50,537 nt of DNA, from positions 1 through 50,537 of the forward strand of contig NZ_NWVL01000060.1 of assembly GCF_002382885.1 (NCBI RefSeq). The letters run 5' to 3'. The stretch is from Streptomyces sp. WZ.A104. Its GTDB lineage: Bacteria > Actinomycetota > Actinomycetes > Streptomycetales > Streptomycetaceae. Of the stretch, positions 24,528 to 31,941 are shown piece by piece (position 1 is the first letter of the stretch; every line of letters begins with the position of its first letter). Below the pieces are notes generated by a model. It did not search any database, was not told the origin of the DNA, and saw only the letters and a list, made by a program, of their open reading frames with translations. Position numbers and translations under genes: made by a program.

Positions 24528-25709
24528 TCAGTTGCCGGAGGCCTGGCGGCGTATCCGGGCGGCGAGCAGCAAGCCCGCGCCGGCAACGAGCGCGGTGCCC
24601 GCGCCTCCCGCGATCAGGGGCGTGTCGCCCGCGCCGGTGGAGGCCAGCTGAGCGCCGCTGCCGCTCTGCGGGGTCACGGCTGTGTTGCCGGTGCTTCCCG
24701 TGTCTTTCTTGTCGTCGTTCCCGGTGTCGGCGCCGGAGCCGTCCTGGTCCTTCTGACCGTCGTTCTTGTCGTCCTTCTTGTCGTCGTTCTCGTCCTTCTC
24801 CTGCTGGGCCTTTTCGTCCTTCTTCCGGGCCTCGTGCTGACCGGTGAGCAGGAATGCGGCACGGTCGGCGGGGGTGCCCGCCAGAGCGGCGCGGCCGGCC
24901 TTGACGAGCTCGGGGCCGCCCCCGTCGATGATCTGGGCGATCTCTACGCGGTTGTCCTGGTCCCGCAGCTCGTGCTGGGTCACCTCCAGGAAGTGGCGCA
25001 GCTCGGCCGGGGTCGGGGAGCCGTTCAGGAGCTTGCTGATCGCTTCGCTGAGGATGGGGCCGTCCCAGCCCTCGTCGATCCTGGCGAGCTCGACCCGGTC
25101 GTCCTCGGCCTGCGCGAGGTGGCGGCCCTTCTCCAGGAAGGCGATGCGGTCCGCCGGAGTGCCCAGCAGGGCCTTCTTGGCGGCTTCCTTCAGCGCGGGA
25201 CCGGCGGTGTTGACCAGGCGGGCGATCTCGATCCTGTTGTCGGTGTCGCGAAGCTCGTGCTGGGTGACCTCGTAGAAGTGGCGGAGGTCTGCCAAGGTCC
25301 GCCCGTCGGTCTTCAGGAAGGCCTTGATTCCTTCCTTCAGGTGGGGGCCCGCAGAGTGCAGGAGCTTCCCGATGGCGACCCGGTAGTCGTCGAGACGGAT
25401 GCTGTGCTGGTCGGTCTCGATGAACGTGCGCATGGCCGCGGGGCCGTCGGCGATGGCCTTGTGGCCGGCTTCCTTCATGTACTCGCTGGCCATCGGGTCG
25501 GCGATGATCGCGAGGATGGTCTTGCGGTCCTGCTCCGCCTGGTCCTCGCCGGACGCGTCCGCGGCCTCGCGGTCGGGGGCGGTCGGAGCCGGCGGGTTGG
25601 TGGTGGACGCGGCAGCCTGGTTCGAGTCGGCGAACGCCGGCGACGCGAGGAGGACGGCCGGAGCCAGGGCAGCGGTGGTCACAGCTGCGGCGATCCGGGA
25701 CAACTTCAC
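24528..25709 (-). CDS. ALF-repeat surface protein with LAxTG sortase signal
   Basis: 393 residues from GTG 25709, AGGGGG 8 nt upstream. Sec signal peptide about 1-28 (cut after S-P-A-F-A). Residues 55-290 contain tandem helical ALF repeats of about 40 residues, visible as L-R-H-F-x-E-V-T-Q-H-E-L-R-D-x-D-N-R twice and P-A-D-R-x-A-F-L twice. A charged Lys/Asp/Glu linker (290-335) is followed by the sorting signal L-A-S-T-G at 355-359, a hydrophobic segment and an Arg-rich tail. Class E sortases of Streptomyces anchor LAxTG proteins to peptidoglycan. Function of ALF repeats is unknown. It is transcribed away from a 13-bp perfect hairpin in the leader. Confidence 0.88.
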   Translation of the reverse strand: MKLSRIAAAVTTAALAPAVLLASPAFADSNQAAASTTNPPAPTAPDREAADASGEDQAEQDRKTILAIIADPMASEYMKEAGHKAIADGPAAMRTFIETDQHSIRLDDYRVAIGKLLHSAGPHLKEGIKAFLKTDGRTLADLRHFYEVTQHELRDTDNRIEIARLVNTAGPALKEAAKKALLGTPADRIAFLEKGRHLAQAEDDRVELARIDEGWDGPILSEAISKLLNGSPTPAELRHFLEVTQHELRDQDNRVEIAQIIDGGGPELVKAGRAALAGTPADRAAFLLTGQHEARKKDEKAQQEKDENDDKKDDKNDGQKDQDGSGADTGNDDKKDTGSTGNTAVTPQSGSGAQLASTGAGDTPLIAGGAGTALVAGAGLLLAARIRRQASGN

Positions 25710-25727
25710 GGAAAATACCCCCTGAAG

Positions 25728-25756
25728 GAATAGTCTTTGCGTCGCAAAGACTATTC
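25728..25756 (-). promoter_or_regulatory. AT-rich perfect inverted repeat in the ALF-gene leader
   Basis: Arms 25728-25740 and 25744-25756 are exact 13-bp complements with a 3-nt loop, centred 33 bp upstream of the start codon and just before the ribosome site. The arms contain AGTCTTTGC, unusually A/T-rich for this genome. It may be an operator or a leader hairpin controlling translation. Confidence 0.7.
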
Positions 25757-26149
25757 ACCGCCGCAAAAGGTTGTAGAGGCCGGATACTTTCGTTCGTATC
25801 GGGTTGATTCGTTCCGCCGTCGTGTACTCCGGCCTTTGTATGACAGATACCCGCCTGATCCGTATCGGCCGGGACGGGACCGTACTTGCGACGGGGCCGG
25901 CCGGTCGGCATCCCTTTCGTGCCCGGGGGCGAGGCGGGGCGGCAGTCATGGGGGAGAGCGGTGATCAGCCGTCCCGGGACCAGGTGCAGGGTGCCGGCGG
26001 CGCCGCTGAGAACAACCGGCAGGCCGACGATGCACGGAGAGGGAGCCAGGCAGGGGATAGGCGCTCACCGCCTTGCCTTTGCCGTTCGCTTTCGGCAGGC
26101 ACCAGAGGGACCGGACCGGCACGGGCCCGAGGCCGAAGGGGAAGCGCAC
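25757..26149. other. Region without a convincing gene upstream of the hydrolase remnant
   Basis: 393 bp. It should contain the ALF-gene promoter on the minus strand, near 25770-25800. Short open frames exist on both strands, none with family similarity I can see. Confidence 0.4.
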
Positions 26150-26513
26150 CGCTTCGCTCCTGGACAGGCTGCGCGAAGAGCTCGGAGATAGTGCGGAGTT
26201 GCTGGAGGCGTACGCTCTCGACCGAGCCCGCGCGCCCGACCAGGAGCCCGTTCTCCGGAGCCTCATGCCGGAGTTGGCGATGATTCCGATCCCCGAGGTC
26301 GGCCCGGCACGGATCACCGCGCCCACGAGCGTGATCTGCGGGCGGCACGACCTCCAGTTGCGGCCGAGGGTCGCCGAACCGCGAGCGCCCGTTACGGATG
26401 GCCGCTGTACGTGATCGAGCGCCGCGGGCGATCCCGCCTTCGAGCAGCTGGAAGCGTTCCCGGAAGCGCTGCGGACGGAGATCGGCAAGCCTCTTCCGCC
26501 ACGCGCCGTATGA
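26150..26513 (+). pseudogene. Alpha/beta hydrolase, C-terminal remnant with frameshift
   Basis: Frame one reads S-L-L-D-R-L-R-E-E-L and A-R-I-T-A-P-T-S-V-I-C-G-R-H-D-L-Q-L, the acid-bearing strand of alpha/beta hydrolases. After about 26360 it shifts: R-Y-G-W-P-L-Y-V-I-E, then D-P-A-F-E-Q-L-E-A-F-P-E-A-L-R in another frame, ending at TGA 26511. The nucleophile part is gone. Confidence 0.72.
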
Positions 26514-26552
26514 CTCCTCGGGGAATGGAAGACCGACCAAGAGGAGGCAGCG

Positions 26553-26831
26553 ATGACGATTGCCATGATGGTGGACAATCCACACGGATCGCAGGAGATC
26601 TACGACAAGGTTCGGGAGCAGCTGGGTATGCAGGAGAAGCCCGCGGGCGGCATCTTCCACGCCGGCGGGCCGAGCCCGAACGGTGGCTGGCGCGTCATCG
26701 AGGTCTGGGAGTCGGAGGACGACGCGAAGCGTTTCATCGCCGAGCGCCTCGCCCCCGCCCTCCAGGCCGCAGGCGTGCAGGGCCCGCCCCCGACGCCGCA
26801 GTTCTGGCCGATCTACAACTACATGGCCTAG
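26553..26831 (+). CDS. Small dimeric alpha/beta-barrel (ABM-like) protein
   Basis: 92 residues from ATG 26553, GGAGG 6 nt upstream. Ferredoxin-like fold expected: M-T-I-A-M-M-V-D strand, Y-D-K-V-R-E-Q-L-G helix, H-A-G-G-P-S-P-N-G-G-W-R-V-I-E-V-W-E-S strand, A-K-R-F-I-A-E-R-L-A-P helix, and F-W-P-I-Y-N-Y-M end. The W-R-V-x-E-V-W-E-S core is typical of antibiotic-biosynthesis-monooxygenase-like proteins. Substrate unknown. Followed by a long terminator. Confidence 0.75.
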   Translation: MTIAMMVDNPHGSQEIYDKVREQLGMQEKPAGGIFHAGGPSPNGGWRVIEVWESEDDAKRFIAERLAPALQAAGVQGPPPTPQFWPIYNYMA

Positions 26832-26840
26832 GAGTATTCG

Positions 26841-26892
26841 CCCACCCATAGCAAAGCCTCAGGTTTCTGACCTGGGCTCTGCTATGGGTGGG
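26841..26892 (+). terminator. Long hairpin terminator after the ABM-like gene
   Basis: CCCACCCATAGCA (26841-26853) pairs with TGCTATGGGTGGG (26880-26892), with an inner AGCCTCAGGT/ACCTGGGCT stem. Starts 10 bp past the stop. Confidence 0.85.
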
Positions 26893-27095
26893 TGAATGAC
26901 GGAAATCGAAATCTCGCCGCGGGCTCGGGCACTCGGTAGCCGCGTTAGCCTGGTCATCGGCTGTGATTCGTGAATCGCAGCGCGGCGGTGGGGCTCGCCG
27001 TATCCGAACCGCGGCGTCGATGCCGCCGACAGTCCCTACTTGCGATCGTGTGTGCCCGCGTGCGCGTGGGGCTGGCGAGTAGGAGACGTGTACCC

Positions 27096-27581
27096 ATGAC
27101 CACCCCGCATTCCGAGGCGAGGGACGAGCCCGCCGACCCCGACGTGGGCCTGCGCACCGCGGTCCGAAGGCGTACTTCCTGGCGGGAGCAGGCGCCGGTC
27201 GTGGCGGTCGTGGCGGTGGGCGGTGGCATCGGGGCGGCGGCTCGCTACGGGGCCGTGCTCGTGTGGCCGACCGCGGCGGGGGCGTTTCCGTGGACGACGC
27301 TGTGGGTCAACGTGGCCGGCTGTGCGGTGATCGGCGTGTTCATGGTGGTCATCACCGATGTGTGGGCGGCGCACCGGCTGGTGCGGCCCTTCTTCGGCAC
27401 CGGGGTGCTGGGTGGGTTCACGACGTTCTCGACGTACGCCGTGGATGTCCAGCAGCTCGTGGACGGCGGACACCCCGGGACCGGCTTGGCGTATCTGGCC
27501 GCGGCTCTGTGCGCGGCGTTGGCGGCGGTATGGCTCGCGGCGACGGCGACGCGCCGTGTGTTGGCATGGAGGCAGCGGTGA
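27096..27581 (+). CDS. crcB: Fluoride exporter FluC (CrcB), first subunit
   Basis: 161 residues from ATG 27096, AGGAG 10 nt upstream. A 35-residue charged start, then four membrane helices. Family motifs: G-G-G-I-G-A-A-A-R-Y, the L-W-V-N-V-A-G-C Asn motif, and G-V-L-G-G-F-T-T-F-S-T-Y in helix 3, the Phe/Thr/Ser pore lining. FluC forms dual-topology fluoride channels; paired genes usually give heterodimers. GTGA overlap with the DUF190 gene. Confidence 0.9.
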   Translation: MTTPHSEARDEPADPDVGLRTAVRRRTSWREQAPVVAVVAVGGGIGAAARYGAVLVWPTAAGAFPWTTLWVNVAGCAVIGVFMVVITDVWAAHRLVRPFFGTGVLGGFTTFSTYAVDVQQLVDGGHPGTGLAYLAAALCAALAAVWLAATATRRVLAWRQR

Positions 27582-27925
27582 CGAGGCTGACGGGCAGGGC
27601 TCTACGGGTGACGGTCTTCGTCGGTGAGAACGACACCTGGCGGCACAGACCGCTCTACACGGAGATCGTGCACCGGGCGCACCAGGCCGGCCTGGCCGGT
27701 GCTTCGGTGTTCCGCGGGATCGAGGGCTTCGGAGCCTCCTCGCTGATCCACACCTCGCGGCTGTTGTCCCTGAGCGAGGACCTGCCGGTGGCGATTGTCA
27801 TGGTGGACACCGAGGAGCGGGTGCGGGCGTTCCTGCCGCAACTGGACGAACTGGTCCGGGAGGGGCTGGTGATCCTCGACGACTGCGAGGTCATCCGCTA
27901 TGCGGGCAGGGGGCCGGACGCGTGA
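27578..27925 (+). CDS. DUF190 protein of the fluoride-export operon
   Basis: 115 residues from GTG 27578, overlapping both neighbours (GTGA at each end). DUF190 pattern: V-T-V-F-V-G-E-N-D-T-W near 12, V-H-R-A-H-Q-A-G-L-A-G-A-S-V-F-R-G-I-E-G-F-G near 35, and L-P-V-A-I-V-M-V-D. PII-like ferredoxin fold expected, cytoplasmic; probably regulates or stabilises the FluC pair. Confidence 0.88.
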   Translation: MTRLTGRALRVTVFVGENDTWRHRPLYTEIVHRAHQAGLAGASVFRGIEGFGASSLIHTSRLLSLSEDLPVAIVMVDTEERVRAFLPQLDELVREGLVILDDCEVIRYAGRGPDA

Positions 27926-28296
27926 ACTGGCTGCTGGTGGTCGTGGGCGGCATGATCGGCGCCCCGTTGCGGTACTTGACCGACCGTGCGGTTCAGCAGC
28001 GGCACGACACCGTCTTCCCCTGGGGCACTTTCACCGTGAATGTGGTGGGCTGCCTGATATTGGGCCTGCTCACCGGGGCCGCCCTGGCGGGTGCGGCTTC
28101 GTCGCAGGTGCAGTTGCTGCTGGGCACGGGGCTGTGCGGGGCGCTGACGACGTACTCGACGTTCTCGTTCGAGACGCTGCGGCTGGCCGAGGACGGGGCG
28201 AGGTTCTTCGCCACCGCCAACGCTGTCGCCAGTCTGGTGGCGGGACTGGGGGCGGCGTTCGTCGGAGCCGCGCTCGCCGGGGAACTCTGGGTATGA
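27922..28296 (+). CDS. crcB: Fluoride exporter FluC (CrcB), second subunit
   Basis: 124 residues from GTG 27922. Four helices with G-G-M-I-G-A-P-L-R-Y, F-P-W-G-T-F-T-V-N-V-V-G-C and G-L-C-G-A-L-T-T-Y-S-T-F-S, so pore residues are kept. Shorter than the first copy, lacking its charged N-terminal arm. No fluoride riboswitch was seen upstream of the operon. Confidence 0.9.
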   Translation: MNWLLVVVGGMIGAPLRYLTDRAVQQRHDTVFPWGTFTVNVVGCLILGLLTGAALAGAASSQVQLLLGTGLCGALTTYSTFSFETLRLAEDGARFFATANAVASLVAGLGAAFVGAALAGELWV

Positions 28297-28428
28297 GGAT
28301 GCGCGGGGACCGAGGTCGCTCGGGAAGCCGACCGGCCGCCGGCCCGTGCGCGGGTCGTGCCCGATGGCGATGGAAGACCACTCAAGGGTTCCAGCCCGCA
28401 TCACAGGTTTGTGCACGCAGGCAGAGCC

Positions 28429-28459
28429 GAAGCCCCGCCACCAGCGGTGGCGGGGCTTC
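28429..28459. terminator. Bidirectional hairpin terminator
   Basis: Arms 28429-28442 and 28446-28459 are perfect 14-bp complements, loop AGC. Lies between the convergent fluC operon and the gene at 28499. Confidence 0.9.
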
Positions 28460-28498
28460 TGGGCTACGGAGCTGCGCCTCGTCCGCGTGAGGCCGCCG

Positions 28499-29017
28499 TC
28501 ACTCGCCCTTGGGTTCGACGTAGGTGCTGTCGAACCAGTCGATGAACTCGCGCACCGTGCCGATCTTCGAGATTCGGGCGTGCAGGGCCTTCTGGTCGTG
28601 GCCGATCACGAACCAGCCGCCGGCCACCGGCTCACCACAGCCGCAGTAGCAGGTGCGGGCGCCGTGCGGGGAGTCGAAGTAGGTGATCGGGTTGCGGGTC
28701 GTCTCGACGGGAGTGGGCTTGCCGACATAGGCGTCGTAGACCTCGTCGCCCGGCGTGAGGTACCTGCCCTCCATCGCCTTGCGCCCTCCGGCCACCGGGA
28801 CGAGCTTGTCGATCTCGATGGCCATGCGGACCTTCCCCTCGTGGGAGAGCAGGGCGTAGCGCTCCTTCTCGGCACGCTCGCCGAGAACCCAGCAGCCGCG
28901 GTTGGCATGGAAGAGGGCCTCGTCGTCCATAAGGGGGTCGAAGCCGACGATGTTGCGGCCGAGCTGGTCCTCCTGCGGGTTGACGTAACGCCTTTCACCG
29001 AGAGTGATATGGATCAT
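28499..29017 (-). CDS. Conserved hypothetical protein with C-x-C-G-C motif
   Basis: 172 residues from the second of two adjacent ATG codons (29017; GGGGG lies 6 nt upstream). Residues 1-105 are a mixed domain (VGFDPLMDDEALFHANRG). From about 120 comes T-C-Y-C-G-C-G-E-P-V-A-G-G-W-F-V-I-G-H-D-Q-K-A-L-H-A-R-I, resembling the C-x-C-G-C-x(n)-G-H-D motif of small proteins next to phage and restriction loci. The three Cys and the His could bind zinc. Function not recognised. Monocistronic. Confidence 0.65.
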   Translation of the reverse strand: MIHITLGERRYVNPQEDQLGRNIVGFDPLMDDEALFHANRGCWVLGERAEKERYALLSHEGKVRMAIEIDKLVPVAGGRKAMEGRYLTPGDEVYDAYVGKPTPVETTRNPITYFDSPHGARTCYCGCGEPVAGGWFVIGHDQKALHARISKIGTVREFIDWFDSTYVEPKGE

Positions 29018-29020
29018 CAT

Positions 29021-29621
29021 CTGCCCCCAATAGGTGAATACCCAGGGCTCCCCGCCCTGTGGACTATCAGGAGCGTGGCACGGTCGATGAATACCTTCAA
29101 CCCCCGGGGTCCTAGGTCTTCAAGTAGGTCGATGAACAAGGCTTCCGCCGCACCCTGCGCTACCGCATCGCATCGCACCGCACCCCAGGACGGCGTTCCC
29201 TGAGCTTCCCGCACCGTTCAGCGAATCCAGGTTGTAGGGCAGTTTGAGGGACTTGCCGGGCCGCCTCGTGCCGGGTGTCTCGGGAGAGGGCCTCGGCCTG
29301 GTGGAGGTAGAGGTGCGAGGCCGCCGTCGCCGCCGAGTGCCGAGGCGAACGCCTCTGGTGCTGCTGCCCAGTGCGCCTGATCGCCCGCCCCCACCTCGGT
29401 GACGTGCCCGAGCGCCTTCGGTGACGTCCAGCCCGTTCAATCCCTCGGGAGCGCACGCCGAGGATGGTGAACTCCAGGGGGCCGGGCAACAGCGCTGGGA
29501 AATGTTCGCAGGTCAGCTCACAGTTCGCCGGAGGCAAAGTGTTATGCACCCTCGGCTTTCCCGTGTCCTCGCTCGGCTACGTTCCTCAGCAACAGAGTCA
29601 ACCATCACCAGGGGGCCCCTC
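29021..29621. other. 600-bp stretch without a clear gene
   Basis: Contains promoters for both flanking genes. A minus-strand frame at about 29230-29400 has a helical, TPR-like look (YLHQAEALSRDT) but switches frame and has no start; possibly decayed coding DNA. Nothing firm. Confidence 0.4.
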
Positions 29622-30359
29622 ATGCGCCGTACCCGTGCGCTCATCGTCGGCACGGTGGGTGTCGCCCTACTGGCGGCGTCCGGTACGGCCTGCGGTCCCG
29701 AAACCGGTACGCAGGGCAAGGCGGCGGCCTCCACAACCTCGGCCCCGTCACCGTCACCGACGGCCACGGCCACCGCCACCGCCACGGCCACCGCCACGGC
29801 CTCCGCCACGTCAGCGACCCGTTCGCCCTCGGGGAGCCCGGCTCCCACGCCCGCAGCCAGTACCACCACCCGCCCCGCGCCGCGTACCCCGGCGCCGCCC
29901 TCGAAGTCGCCGACCCGGCCGCCTGTGCCCACGTACCTGGCGATGCATGCGGCCGCGCCAGGGGGCAGGATCGCGCTTGAACCCGGTGGGAACCCAAGGG
30001 AGTTCACCGTCACCCTCCACAACGGCAACACCCGGGCCTACCGGCACCTGGTGCTCGCCTTCCAGATGGAGGGCATGCCGGGAACGACTGTCAACCCGGC
30101 GTACACCCTGGAGCGCTGGGACGCTGCGGCCGGGACCTGGCGCGCGGCCACTCTGCGCATCGCCAACGACGTCTTCCCGTACACGCTCTACACGGGCGGC
30201 ACCCCGCTGGCAAAGGACGCGGCGTCCACCCACCGCTACCGCGTCCGCGCCCTCACCGGCGCACCGGCCGGGCCGAACCCCATCCTGATCAGCCTGATCG
30301 ACACGGACGCGGACACCCGCGTGTATTCGACCTCACTGTCCCATACCACCCTCGACTAG
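29622..30359 (+). CDS. Lipoprotein with Ala/Thr repeat linker
   Basis: 245 residues from ATG 29622, GGGGG 7 nt upstream. Lipobox A-S-G-T-A-C near residue 24. Residues 30-105 are a low-complexity Ala/Thr/Pro/Ser linker coded by a GCCACC/GCCACG repeat (about 29760-29810). The outer domain (110-245) is beta-rich: R-E-F-T-V-T-L-H-N-G-N-T, V-L-A-F-Q-M-E-G, and Y-R-V-R-A-L-T-G-A-P, like Ig-type surface domains of Streptomyces. Role unknown; wall-spanning linker implies a display function. Confidence 0.75.
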   Translation: MRRTRALIVGTVGVALLAASGTACGPETGTQGKAAASTTSAPSPSPTATATATATATATASATSATRSPSGSPAPTPAASTTTRPAPRTPAPPSKSPTRPPVPTYLAMHAAAPGGRIALEPGGNPREFTVTLHNGNTRAYRHLVLAFQMEGMPGTTVNPAYTLERWDAAAGTWRAATLRIANDVFPYTLYTGGTPLAKDAASTHRYRVRALTGAPAGPNPILISLIDTDADTRVYSTSLSHTTLD

Positions 30360-30415
30360 CCCGGGCACGCCGGGGAGCGTGGGCTGGCCCGGGCACGCTG
30401 GGGAGCGCGGGCTGT
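30360..30415. repeat. 28-bp imperfect tandem repeat after the lipoprotein gene
   Basis: CCCGGGCACGC(C/T)GGGGAGCG(T/C)GGGCTG appears at 30360-30387 and 30388-30415. Each unit can form a GC hairpin, so the pair may act as a terminator. The rest to 30666 shows no gene; a second short duplication (GGCGGATTCGGTCGGG twice) sits at 30650-30686 over the rhodanese stop. Confidence 0.7.
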
Positions 30416-30666
30416 GCCTCGCGATGGCGTCGTGATGGCCGTACTAGTAACGGGTGGTGCGGCTCAGGGGGGGGCGGTGGGGGTGCCGCAGTTGGCTGTC
30501 GCCGCCCCGGGCCCACGACTCGGCGGCGCCGTCAGGCGCGGTACGGGGCTGGGGCTGATCGTCCAGAACGGCTGGATCGTGCAGAGCCCCCTCGTTCTTC
30601 GGTTACGCCGCTCTGGGCGTTCGCGCTGAGGCTGGGTCGGGCGGGGGCTGGCGGATTCGGTCGGGG

Positions 30667-30993
30667 TCAGGCGGATTCGGTCGGGAGGCCGGCCTCGACC
30701 CAGTCCTGGATGCCCTCGCGGTATTTGCGGACGTTGGTGTAGCCGAGGGCGGTAAGCCGGTCGGCGACCTGCCCGCTGTTGGGGCACGTCGGGTTGGAGC
30801 AGTACGTGACGATCGCGGCGTCGCGGTCGGGGAGCAGAGCGGGCGCCTGGGCGTCGACGTCGGCCGGGGGCAGCGCCAGCGCGCCGGGCAGGTGCTGCTG
30901 GGCGTAGTACGCGCCACCGAGCGCGTCGACGACGGTCACGGATTCGGCCTTGATCGCTGCTGCCAGCTCGTCGCGGGTGATGAGTGCGGTCAT
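30667..30993 (-). CDS. Rhodanese-like sulfurtransferase
   Basis: 108 residues from ATG 30993, single rhodanese domain. V-V-D-A-L-G-G-A-Y-Y strand, H-L-P-G-A-L-A-L-P, active-site C65 in I-V-T-Y-C-S-N-P-T-C-P-N-S, and G-Y-T-N-V-R-K-Y-R-E-G-I-Q-D-W near the end. It transfers sulfur from persulfides. Divergent from a TetR gene across 37 bp, sharing a palindromic operator with it, so it is probably the regulated target. Confidence 0.88.
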   Translation of the reverse strand: MTALITRDELAAAIKAESVTVVDALGGAYYAQQHLPGALALPPADVDAQAPALLPDRDAAIVTYCSNPTCPNSGQVADRLTALGYTNVRKYREGIQDWVEAGLPTESA

Positions 30994-31013
30994 GCTGCTG
31001 CCTCCAAGGAAAT

Positions 31014-31063
31014 CGGACTACAGTCCTGTTATGGCTCACGACAGTAACGGACTGCGGTCCGTT
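31014..31063. promoter_or_regulatory. Two palindromic operators of the TetR/rhodanese divergon
   Basis: CGGACTACAGTCC at 31014-31026 and AACGGACTGCGGTCCGTT at 31046-31063 share the core CGGACTRCRGTCC; centres are about 34 bp apart. The second has perfect 7-bp arms. The pair fits binding of a TetR dimer at each site, controlling both directions. Confidence 0.75.
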
Positions 31064-31657
31064 TCGGCAATGCCCCTGGAACTGCTGCGGACGCCGCCGC
31101 CCAAGGAGCGCGCGGACGCGGCCCGCAACCGGGCCGCAGTGCTGGAGGCGGCCGCCAGGCTGTTCGCCGAGAAGGGCGTCGAGGCGGTTTCCATGGATCA
31201 GGTGGCCGCGGCCGCCGGCGTCGGCAAGGGCACCCTGTTCCGCCGCTTCGGCGACAAGTCGGGCCTGGCCGTCGCGCTACTGGACGCCCGCGAGCGTGTG
31301 CTGCAGGAAGCGATCCTGCACGGGCCACCCCCATTGGGCCCGGGGGCTCCCGCCGGCGAGCGCCTGGCCGCGTTCCTCAACGCCTACTTCGACTACCTGC
31401 TGGAGCATCTGGCGCTGGTCCGGATGTCCGAGACCGCTACCCCCGGCGCCCGGTACCGGATCGGGGCCTACCGGTTCTGGCACCGCCATGTGGCGATCCT
31501 CCTCGCCACCGCACCCGACCCCGACCCCGACCCCGACCAGGCTGCCCACGCCCTGCTCGCCGCGCTGGCAGCCGACCACGTCGCCGCGCTCCTGCCGGAA
31601 CTCGGCGAACAGCGGATGCGTACCGGCCTGCTCCACCTCGCCCACTCGGCAATGTGA
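31031..31657 (+). CDS. TetR-family repressor
   Basis: 208 residues from ATG 31031. An alternative ATG at 31070 would leave both operators outside the coding region and places the HTH at the usual distance from the start; I cannot decide between them. The HTH domain reads A-A-R-L-F-A-E-K-G-V-E-A-V-S-M-D-Q-V-A-A-A-A-G-V-G-K-G-T-L-F-R-R-F. The C-terminal ligand domain is helical with a P-D-P-D-P-D-P repeat. Likely autoregulates and controls the divergent rhodanese. Confidence 0.85.
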   Translation: MAHDSNGLRSVSAMPLELLRTPPPKERADAARNRAAVLEAAARLFAEKGVEAVSMDQVAAAAGVGKGTLFRRFGDKSGLAVALLDARERVLQEAILHGPPPLGPGAPAGERLAAFLNAYFDYLLEHLALVRMSETATPGARYRIGAYRFWHRHVAILLATAPDPDPDPDQAAHALLAALAADHVAALLPELGEQRMRTGLLHLAHSAM

Positions 31658-31941
31658 ACGGCCCTGCCCCGGCGGCCAGGGCTTACGCGCCTTGGCCGCC
31701 CCGGTGCCGCCGCTCCTCGGGTGAACCTCAAGATCTCTTCATGATCGCGCATCGCCGCAGGCTGAAGACGTACGCGAAGACGCACTGAAGGTCAGCCTCT
31801 GGCCAAGTCGAGCTCGTTGTCTGCCGCGAGGTCGAGATCGCTGTCTGATGCGAGGTTCCGCCGCATATTCCGCCAGGGCCCGGTGGAACTGAGGTTCGTG
31901 GGAATCAACGGTGCTTGCCGGGCTGCGGACGCCGGTCACCC
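31658..31941. other. 284-bp gap between TetR and the FAD oxidoreductase
   Basis: Downstream ends of two convergent genes. A minus frame (EPQFHRALAEYAA) looks faintly protein-like but has no family match I can name. No strong hairpin. Confidence 0.35.

Noticed and set aside
26893..27095. Possible fluoride riboswitch before the FluC operon
   Set aside because: The conserved crcB aptamer blocks were not found; only a short GCTGTGATTC/GAATCGCAGC hairpin is present.
29120..29549. Minus-strand frames with TPR-like look
   Set aside because: Similarity moves between frames, no start codon or ribosome site, and no family match I can name.
29760..29810. Possible CRISPR or satellite array
   Set aside because: It is an in-frame Ala/Thr codon repeat inside a lipoprotein linker, without spacers.
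31500..31545. CCCGAC repeat as a regulatory element
   Set aside because: It is an in-frame Pro-Asp repeat in the TetR ligand domain.
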